Origin: VRUE01 sp963824705
Lineage (GTDB): Bacteria; Actinomycetota; Thermoleophilia; Solirubrobacterales; 70-9
Reading direction: 5' to 3'
Assembly (NCBI GenBank): GCA_963824705.1
Contig: CAWGQE010000003.1
Coordinates: 2,356,001-2,420,000 of the forward strand
DNA length: 64,000 bases
A program made the translations under genes and the position numbers. The number at the start of each line of letters is the position of its first letter. Positions within the stretch are counted from its first letter, which is position 1. The notes beneath the pieces are model-generated. The model was given only the letters and a program-made list of their open reading frames with translations. It was not told where the DNA came from and did no database searches. Of the stretch, positions 8,578 through 15,900 are shown in pieces.

Positions 8578-8672
8578 GCCCGCCCAGCACAGCCCGACCG
8601 TACGAAATACGGATTGGACGGCGGCTTTGCAAAGTTGAAGTGATCTCCGCGGCGGTCGATGCAAGCCCCGGA

Positions 8673-10457
8673 ATGGATCGCTCGCCCAAATCGACCCTGC
8701 CGCGGCTCCTCGCCGTCCTGCTCGGGACGGCGCTGATCTTCCTGCTCCCCGCCTGGAGCCAGGCCTCAGCCGCCACCTGCGACGGCAAGCACGCGACGAT
8801 CGTCGGCACGCCCGGCAACGACGTCATCGTCGGCAAGAAGGCCAGCGACGTGATCTACGGCGGTGGCGGCGACGACAAGATCTCCGGTGGGCCCAACGGC
8901 AACGACACGATCTGCGGCGGGCCGGGCGACGATGTCATCCACGGCGGGCGCGGCAACGACACCCTCGACGGCGAAGGCGGCGACGACCGGCTGCTTGGCG
9001 AAAAGGGAGCCGACAACCTGATCGGCGGCGAAGGCGAAGATCAGCTTCTTGGCGCCAAGGGCCCCGACGACGAGTTCGGCGGAGGCGGCGATGACGAGCT
9101 GCTCGGCGGGCGTGGCCCGGACGAGATGAAAGCGGGGGGCGGTGACGACGTCCTCTACGCCGGCAAAGCCAGCGAGCGGGTCGTCGACGGCGAAGGGGGC
9201 GATGATCGAATCTACGGCGGGCGCGGCAACGACACCCTCGACGGCGGCGGCGGTAACGACATGGTCGACGGCGGCCTCGGCGACGACACCTTGAACGGGG
9301 AAGGCGGCACCGATCTGCTGCTGGGCAGCCATGGCCGCGACGACCTCTACGGGGGACCGGGCGACGAAGACGTCCTGCGCGGCGACATCGGCTTCGACAA
9401 GCTCGACGGAGGACCGGGCGAACGCGATATCGCGTCCTTCTCGACCGCCTCCGAAGCGGTGACCGTCGACCTGGCAACCGGCACCGCACACGGAGACGGT
9501 CGCGACACGATCTCCCCGGAAACCGAGGACATCGTCGGCTCCGCTTTCAGCGACACCCTGATCGGCGACGGCGGCCCGAACCGGCTCGATGGTGGCGCCG
9601 GCTACGACGACCTCTCGGGCGGCGGTGGCAGCGACGAGCTCTTCGGCGGCCCCGACGGCGCGGACTGCAGCGGTGGCACCCCGGTCAACGGCTGTGAACC
9701 GGCTCCTCCCCCGAGCGCGGGGCCAAGCGTCGCACGGGTCCACAGCATCGACGGCAGCGGCTCGCTCAGCGTGCAGGGAACCCCTGGCGATGACTCGATC
9801 TCGATCGCCAAGCAAGGCTCCGCTTATGTAGTCACGGACGCTGGCCTTTCCTTCTCCCCGACCAATGTCGATGGCTGCGAAGCGATCGGGGGCAACGCCG
9901 TCTGCGCGGCGGACGTGCAGACGATCATGATCGACGCCGATGCCGGAAACGATTCCGTGAGCGTCGACGGCAGCATCCCACCGGAGATCGAAGTGCGGAT
10001 CGAAGGCGGCCCCGGCGCCGACCGGTTGCAGGGCGGCCCCGGCAACGACGTGATCGAGGCCGGCGACGACAGCGACCCCGACGTGCTCGAAGGCGGGCCC
10101 GGAGACGACGCGCTGATCGGCGCCCGCACCGACCTGCCCGTCCCCTACAACAGCGGCAAGAGCACGCTGATCGGGGGGCCCGGGTCCGATGTGATGGTCG
10201 GCGGCGACCCCTGCGACGGCGACATCTTCGACGGCGGCCCGGGCGAGGACGACGCCAACTTCTTCCGCTTCACGCCCGGCGTGACCGCCGAAATCGGCGG
10301 CCCGGTCAGTCGCGCCGGCAGCCCCTGCACCCCCGGCCACATCGATTCCTCGGTCGAGCAGCTCGAGGGCTCCCCCGGCCCGGACACGCTGATCGGCGGC
10401 CACCGCGACGACCTGATCGGCCACGGCGGCCGCAACAGGCTGCGCCTGCGTCGGTAG
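8673..10457 (+). CDS. Secreted RTX (hemolysin-type calcium-binding) repeat protein, copy 2
   Basis: 594 residues from ATG 8673. Signal peptide of about 33 residues with a hydrophobic core (LLAVLLGTALIFLLP), then Asp/Gly-rich nonapeptide arrays such as GGGGDDELLGG and GGRGNDTLDGGGGND, a central non-repeat beta segment, and a second array. The C-terminus ends abruptly in GHGGRNRLRLRR, without the acidic/hydrophobic signal of classical type I-secreted RTX proteins. It arose by tandem duplication of the preceding gene; signal peptides and later repeats have diverged, but the first repeats are identical in DNA. Likely calcium-binding extracellular structural protein. The two genes are 95 bases apart and may be cotranscribed. 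Confidence 0.87.
   Translation: MDRSPKSTLPRLLAVLLGTALIFLLPAWSQASAATCDGKHATIVGTPGNDVIVGKKASDVIYGGGGDDKISGGPNGNDTICGGPGDDVIHGGRGNDTLDGEGGDDRLLGEKGADNLIGGEGEDQLLGAKGPDDEFGGGGDDELLGGRGPDEMKAGGGDDVLYAGKASERVVDGEGGDDRIYGGRGNDTLDGGGGNDMVDGGLGDDTLNGEGGTDLLLGSHGRDDLYGGPGDEDVLRGDIGFDKLDGGPGERDIASFSTASEAVTVDLATGTAHGDGRDTISPETEDIVGSAFSDTLIGDGGPNRLDGGAGYDDLSGGGGSDELFGGPDGADCSGGTPVNGCEPAPPPSAGPSVARVHSIDGSGSLSVQGTPGDDSISIAKQGSAYVVTDAGLSFSPTNVDGCEAIGGNAVCAADVQTIMIDADAGNDSVSVDGSIPPEIEVRIEGGPGADRLQGGPGNDVIEAGDDSDPDVLEGGPGDDALIGARTDLPVPYNSGKSTLIGGPGSDVMVGGDPCDGDIFDGGPGEDDANFFRFTPGVTAEIGGPVSRAGSPCTPGHIDSSVEQLEGSPGPDTLIGGHRDDLIGHGGRNRLRLRR
8769..8954 (+). repeat. 186-bp block identical to 6784-6969
   Basis: Second copy of the perfectly conserved DNA block shared by the tandem RTX genes. 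Identity starts at the signal-peptidase region and ends inside a repeat unit, where copy 1 continues with Phe-Asp-Ala codons and copy 2 with Asn-Asp-Thr codons. Confidence 0.93.
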
Positions 10458-10476
10458 CGCTCCGCTTCGCGTCCCT

Positions 10477-11130
10477 TCAAGGCGGGGGCGGGCCGAAGCC
10501 CTCCTTGCCGATCAGCGGGACGAAGCGGCAGGGGGCGATCTCCTCTCGCGTCAGCTCGGCTCCGGCGCGGCGGAAGACGGTAAGCAGGTCGGCACCCTCG
10601 GCGGCGATCGGCACGACCAGGCGACCGCCGTCCGCGAGTTGGGCGAGCAGCGTCTGCGGCGGCGCCGGCGCGGTGGCGTGGACGGCGATCGCCTCGAAGG
10701 GCGAGCGCTCGGGCACACCGCGCGTACCGTCGCCGACCAGCAGCTCGACGTTCTCCACGCCCAGTGCGTCCAGCGCGCGCCGGGCCTGTGCGGCGAGCGT
10801 GGCGAGTCGCTCGACGCCGGTCACCTCGATGGCGAGCCGCGAGAGGACAGCCGCCGAGTAGCCGGACCCGGAGCCGACCTCGAGCACGCGCTCGCCCCCC
10901 TCCAGCTCCATCGCCTGGCAGATCGCGGCGACGATCCAGGGCTGGGAGATCGTCTGCCCCTCGCCGATCGGCAGCGCCGAGTCAGCGTAGGCGCGGCCAC
11001 GGTGGCGCTCGAGGACGAACTCCTCCCGGGGCACCTCCTCCATCGCGGCCAGCACCCGCTCGTCGGCAATGCCACGGCGCCGAAGCTGGCGCTCGACCAT
11101 TCGTGCGCGCAGCTCAGCCAAATCGGTCAT
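10477..11130 (-). CDS. pcm: Protein-L-isoaspartate O-methyltransferase
   Basis: 217 residues, the usual PIMT size. It methylates isoaspartyl residues of damaged proteins with S-adenosylmethionine, a cytoplasmic repair step. Visible family features are the N-terminal MVERQLRRRGIADERVLAAM helix, the GQTISQPWIVAAICQAM segment that forms the active-site lid, the SAM-binding loop VLEVGSGSGYSAAVL, and post-II/III motifs (VELLVGDGTRG, GGRLVVPI). It converges with the RTX gene (20 bases between stops) and lies 35 bases after the Crp-like regulator gene on the same strand. Confidence 0.94.
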   Translation of the reverse strand: MTDLAELRARMVERQLRRRGIADERVLAAMEEVPREEFVLERHRGRAYADSALPIGEGQTISQPWIVAAICQAMELEGGERVLEVGSGSGYSAAVLSRLAIEVTGVERLATLAAQARRALDALGVENVELLVGDGTRGVPERSPFEAIAVHATAPAPPQTLLAQLADGGRLVVPIAAEGADLLTVFRRAGAELTREEIAPCRFVPLIGKEGFGPPPP

Positions 11131-11165
11131 CGAGCCACAATGACGCGAGACCCTGGGGCTGTCAT

Positions 11166-11867
11166 TCAGAAGATGTAGTTGCGGAGTTTCCCTGGATTCA
11201 AAACGGTTACCCGGCCGCGGCCAGGTCGGACGATGCCGGCCCGCTCGAGATCGGCGAGGAAGCGGCTGACGCTCTCGCGCGAGGTGCCGGCGAGCTGGGC
11301 CAGGTCGGATTGGTTCATGCGGATCGTGATCTCGCCGCCCGCGGCTGTGCGCGGCGCCTCTTCGGCGACGAGCTGGGAGAGAACCCCGGCGACCCGGCTG
11401 GGAACGGTCTGGAAGGACTGCCGTGAGATGCGCTCGTTGGCCGCCCGCAGCCGCCGCACCAGGGCGCCGACGAGCTTCACCGTGATCTCCGGGTGGCGGG
11501 CCAGCAGTGCCCGCACTTCGCCCGCCGGCAAGGCCAGCAGCTCACCGTCGCTGAGCGCTTCGACGCTGGCCGAGCGGACCTCGCCGTCGAGCATCGCCAG
11601 CTCGCCGAAGATGTCGCCGGGACCGAGGGTGGCGAGGGTGATCGCCCGCCCGTCGGAGTGCTCGCGGGTCACCCGGAAGCTGCCGGAGCGGACGATGTAA
11701 CAGGCATCGGAGTGGTCGCCCTCGTGGAAGACCCGCGTGGCGGCCGGGAAGGAGCGCGGCACAGCGACGTGCGAGAAGCTCTCCAGCTCACCCGGCTCGA
11801 GGTCGGCGAAGAGCGGCACGCTGCGCAGCAGCTCGACCGGGCTCTGACTCTCCTCCGAATCGGTCAC
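11166..11867 (-). CDS. Crp/Fnr-family transcriptional regulator
   Basis: 233 residues. The N-terminal cyclic-nucleotide-binding beta-roll covers about residues 15-130 (ACYIVRSGSFRVTREHSDG, then GPGDIFGELAMLDGEVRSAS). A dimerisation helix follows, then a winged helix-turn-helix with MNQSDLAQLAGTSRESVSRFL as recognition region. The effector-loop sequence FGELAML-x-RSAS resembles cAMP-binding Crp proteins, but effector identity is not certain. No Fnr-type cysteine cluster is present. Targets unknown. It shares its strand with pcm and could be its operon partner. Confidence 0.9.
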   Translation of the reverse strand: MTDSEESQSPVELLRSVPLFADLEPGELESFSHVAVPRSFPAATRVFHEGDHSDACYIVRSGSFRVTREHSDGRAITLATLGPGDIFGELAMLDGEVRSASVEALSDGELLALPAGEVRALLARHPEITVKLVGALVRRLRAANERISRQSFQTVPSRVAGVLSQLVAEEAPRTAAGGEITIRMNQSDLAQLAGTSRESVSRFLADLERAGIVRPGRGRVTVLNPGKLRNYIF

Positions 11868-11894
11868 ATCCGGATTATCGCCCTATCGCCTCCG

Positions 11895-12842
11895 TCAGGA
11901 GACGCGAGCGGCCGCGTGAACGGCCGCTCGCTTGTTGTGGCGCTTGAAGCGACGGTGCTTTCTCTTGGGCCGCTTGTTCTTTTGGACCGGTCCGGGCGCT
12001 GCCGTGCTCGCGGCACCGGCCGCAGCCGATCCGAGAGCCGCGCTGGGAGCGGGATCGGGCGCGGAGCCAACGCCGGTGAGGGCGATCGGCATGGGGCCTT
12101 CGCTTTCGCCGAAGAGGCCCAGCGTCGCTTTCTTGACGCCTTCGCTGAGAGGCTGAAAGCGGACCTGCACCATGCAGGTGGCCGCCGGGGCGAGCTCGAC
12201 GCCGGTGCAATCCTCATCGAGGATCTGGAAGCTGCCGATCGCGCCTCCGGCGATCACAGCGATGAACATGCCACCGGGCATGTTGCCCGTGTTGGTGACC
12301 TCGATCTCGCGGGTCACACCGGCAGAGCCGACTTTCGCCACGCCGAAATCGGTTGGATTGGAGGCGGGGGTGAAAGCCGCCCGGCCACCGATGCCGGTCA
12401 GATCGGCACTGAAGGAGTACGAGCCGACGCTCACCTTGAACTGGGCGGTGTATTCGACCGCGTCGTGCGGACCGAAGTAGACCTGGACCGAGCAGGATTC
12501 GCCTGGCTGCAGGTAGGAGCCGTAGCAAGGGCTGTAGTTGGCCCAGAAAGCTTCGTGTCCGGCGCCGACGATTTCGGGCGATCCGACCTGGAAGGCTTCG
12601 GTGCCGGCGTTGCGCAGCGTGAAGTTCGTTTCGCGCGAGCCCCAGTTGAGCGGCTGCAGCCCGAAGTCGTAGCTCCCCGGTTCGATCACGAGCTGGGGCG
12701 CTTCGGGTTCCGCGGGCGGTCCGATCGGCGCGGCGAGGCCGGCGAGGGGACGAACAGCCATCACGGCCAGGACCGTGAAGACCATGGCGAGCAGGACGAT
12801 CGGGGTTCTCGAGGGCTTGGACGAGTGTCTTAGAGAGGGCAT
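11895..12842 (-). CDS. Secreted choice-of-anchor-D / ASH-like domain protein
   Basis: 315 residues from ATG 12842; an in-frame TTG at 12875 would add 11 residues. An N-terminal hydrophobic segment (PIVLLAMVFTVLAVMAV) acts as signal or anchor. Two Ig-like modules follow: each has a DFG-x-Q/V-x-x-G element (YDFGLQPLNWG; TDFGVAKVGSAG), then xxN-x-G and PGESC/PAATC-x-VxVxF, the hallmark of choice-of-anchor-D/ASPM-SPD2-Hydin-like repeats. Each contains cysteines that could form disulfides outside the cell. The tail is Ala/Pro then strongly Lys/Arg-rich (KNKRPKRKHRRFKRHNKR), possibly binding anionic wall polymers. Role unknown. Confidence 0.72.
   Translation of the reverse strand: MPSLRHSSKPSRTPIVLLAMVFTVLAVMAVRPLAGLAAPIGPPAEPEAPQLVIEPGSYDFGLQPLNWGSRETNFTLRNAGTEAFQVGSPEIVGAGHEAFWANYSPCYGSYLQPGESCSVQVYFGPHDAVEYTAQFKVSVGSYSFSADLTGIGGRAAFTPASNPTDFGVAKVGSAGVTREIEVTNTGNMPGGMFIAVIAGGAIGSFQILDEDCTGVELAPAATCMVQVRFQPLSEGVKKATLGLFGESEGPMPIALTGVGSAPDPAPSAALGSAAAGAASTAAPGPVQKNKRPKRKHRRFKRHNKRAAVHAAARVS
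11904..11931 (-). terminator. GC hairpin at the 3' end of the anchor-D gene
   Basis: Perfect 11-bp arms (11904-11914 and 11921-11931) around a six-base loop, located within the last codons of the gene ending at 11895. No T-run follows, so it is a candidate U-less terminator or a transcript-stabilising hairpin. Confidence 0.45.
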
Positions 12843-12904
12843 GGACGGTTGATCGGCCAAATCGCCGTCCCGCAAAGAACCGGCTGATTTATTTCATCCG
12901 TAGT

Positions 12905-15900
12905 TCACCGCGCCGAGGCGGTGAGTTTGCGCGGCCCGCGGCTGAACCCGGCGCTGAGCAGGGCCTCCTCGTGCCCGGAACCGATCACCGCCTCGCCGTC
13001 GAGCTTCTCGATCCCGAGCTTCGGCAAACGGCCGGCCGTGACGGCGTCGGCGAGGGCCTGCATGGCGGCTGCCAACTCGGCGTCGCTCAGCTCGACGAGG
13101 CGGAGGATGCTGCGGCCGCCGCGCTCGACGTAGACGAGCGGCTCGCCGTCGCGCAGCAGCACGTGGGCGCCGGGGGCCCGGGCGGGGCGCCTCCCCGAGG
13201 GGGGTTTCGGCCAGGGCAGCGCCGCGCCGAAGGGATTGGCGGGGTCGGTTGCGGCCAGAACCTGGAAGGAGCCGTCGGTTTCGGGTAGCGAGCGCAGCCG
13301 CTCGACCGCACCGGCGAGGGCGAACTGGGCGCCGCCCAGGCCCTCGACGAAGTAGCCGCGGCGAGCGGTGCCGAGCAACTCGAGGTTGCCGAGCTCGGCA
13401 TAGAGGGTGGAGAAACCGCCGGGCACCCCCTCGGCCAGCACGGTCTCCCGGGTGACGATCCCGTAGCGCTCGAGCATCAGCTCCGCCTGCGCGCGCAGCC
13501 TGGCCCCCGGCCCGGGAGCGTCCGCGAACAGCGGCGCGGTCAGCGACCAGCGGCCCTGCACGGCGGCGCCGGCCCCCGAGCGTCGGCGGGCGAAGCGACG
13601 CCCCTGGCGCTCGTGCGCGGGAACGGCGCGCAGCCGCGGCGCCCGCAATGGGGCGAAGGCGTCGTTGGTGACCTCGCCGGACCAGGCCAGATCCCAAAGA
13701 GCGTTGTGCAGCTCCTCGGCGGGGACGTCGAGGTCGGCGAGCAGGTCGAGCCAGAACGACGGCCCGGCGAGAAGCCGCTCGCGGATCGCCTCCTGCGGGG
13801 CGCCCTCGGCGCGCTCCAACTTTGAATTGGCCGCGGGCGGGCCGGCGAGGCGCACGTCGTCGCGGAAGTAGAGGGCGATGCGGCCGTCGCTGCGGCCACG
13901 CGAGCCGGCGCCGATCCAGACCACCTCGCCGCTGGTGCAGAGCTCGTCGAGCCAAGCCGGCGAGTAGGCGCCGAGGCGGCGCGGCAGCACGTCTCCCTCC
14001 CAGGTCTTGGGCGTCAGCGCGACGCCCTGCAGCGGCACCAACGCGTCGCGCAGCCGGTCGGGACCGGCGCCGGCGGCGCGGTGAGAGTCGACGTTCTGCC
14101 AACTCGGCAGGAAGCGGGCGAAGCGGTCGCGGGCGGCGGGCTCGACTTCGCGGCGCAGGTGGGCGAGGCTGGCCCGCCGGACACGGCGCAGGACGTCGGA
14201 GTCGCACCACTCGCGCTCGCTCCCCCCCGGCAGCAGCTCGCCGCGGATCATCGCCCCTTCGCGCTCCAGCTCGCGCAGCGCCGGCGCCGGGTCGACGCCG
14301 TAGCGGTCGGCGAGCTGGGCGGTCGGGAAAGGCCCATGGGTACGGGCGTAGCGGCGCACCAGGGCGCGCATCGCGTCGGGGTGGTCTTCTAGGAAGGTCT
14401 CGGGCAGCCCGGGCGGCGGCGGCACGCCGAGCGCATCGCGGTAGAGGCCGGCGTCCTCGCCGGCGATGTAGCGCTCCTCGCCGCCGATCCGGACCATCGC
14501 CACGCGGCGCTCGGCGACCAGCTTCTCCAGCATCGAGGCAGCCGAGTAGCCCTCCGTGACCCGCTCCGCGCACTCCTCCGCGCTCAGGTCGCCGAGGTTG
14601 CGCAACAGCTGCTGCAGCGCGTCGCGATCGCCGGCGCGGCCGGCCTCGGTGCGGTGCTGCAGCTGCGCCTCGACCTCGACCAGCGCTTCGGGGTCGATCA
14701 GCTCGCGCAGCTCCTCCTGGCCGAGCAGCTCGCGCAGCAGGTCGCGATCGAGCGAGAGGGCGGCGGCGCGACGCTCGGCATTCGGCGTGTCCCCCTCGTA
14801 CATATAGGTGGCGACGTAGTCGAAGAGCAGCGAGGAGGCGAAGGGCGAGGCGGTCGGGGTCTCGACCTCGACCAGGCTGAGCTTGCGCGACTGCAGGTCG
14901 GTGAGGATCTGGCGCAGCGAGGGAATGTCGAGCACGTCGCGCAGGCACTCGCGGTAGGTCTCGAGGATGACCGGGAAGCGGGGGAAGTCGCGGGCGACCT
15001 CGAGCAGGCTCTGCGACTTGAGGCGCTGTTGCCAGAGCGGCGTGCGTTTGCCCGGGTAGGCGCGCGGGATCAAGAGCGAGCGCGAGGCGTTCTCGCGGAA
15101 GCGGGCGCCGAACAGGGCCGAACCGGAGAGCTCGCGCACGACCAGATCCTCGAGCTCGTCGGGCTCGACCATGATCAGGTCGGCGGAGGGCGGCTCGTCG
15201 GCGTCGGGCAGGTGGATGACGATGCCGTCGTCGGACCAGATCGCGTCGGCCTCGAGCTGGTGCTCCTCGCGGATCTTCTGGCCCAGGGCCAGGCCCCAGG
15301 CGGAGTGGACGCGGCCGCCGAAGGGCGAGAGGACGCAGAGCCGCCAGTCGCCAATCTCGTCGCGGAAGCGCTCGACCACGATCGTCTCGTCGGAGGGGAC
15401 GACACGGGTCGCCGCCTGCTGCTCGCGCAGGTAGGCGACCAGGTTCTCGGCGGCGCGGCGATCGAGGTCGTACTCGCCGGCGAGCTCTTTGGGATCGCGC
15501 GAGACCGCCTCGCGCGAGAAGGCCCCGATCGCCCGGCCCAGCTCGGCCGGGCGACCGATCCCGTCGCCCTTCCAGAAGGGAACCGCGCCCGGCAGACCGG
15601 GGGCCGGGGTGACGATGACACGGTCGCGGGTGATCTCCTCGATCCGCCAGGTCGTCGCGCCGAGCAGGAAGGTCTGGCCCGCCCGCGCCTCGTAGACCAT
15701 CTCCTCGTCGAGCTCGCCGACGCGGCGGCCGTCGGGCAGGTGGACGCCGTAGAGGCCGCGGTCGGGGATCGTGCCGGCGTTGGTGACGACCAGCTGCCGC
15801 GCCCCTTTGCGCCCGTGCATCGTGCCGCGCGTGCGGTCCCAGACGATCCGCGGCCGCAGCTCGGCGAAGCGGTCCGAGGGGTAGCGACCGTCGAGCATGT

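Noticed and set aside
6784..10400. Dense short repeats suggesting a CRISPR or tandem-repeat array
   Set aside because: The periodicity is 27 bases in frame and translates into RTX nonapeptides; there are no unique spacers and no cas genes.
6688..10457. RTX proteins as type I-secreted toxins
   Set aside because: Both have Sec signal peptides, no enzymatic or pore-forming domain, and no HlyB/HlyD/TolC-like genes nearby.
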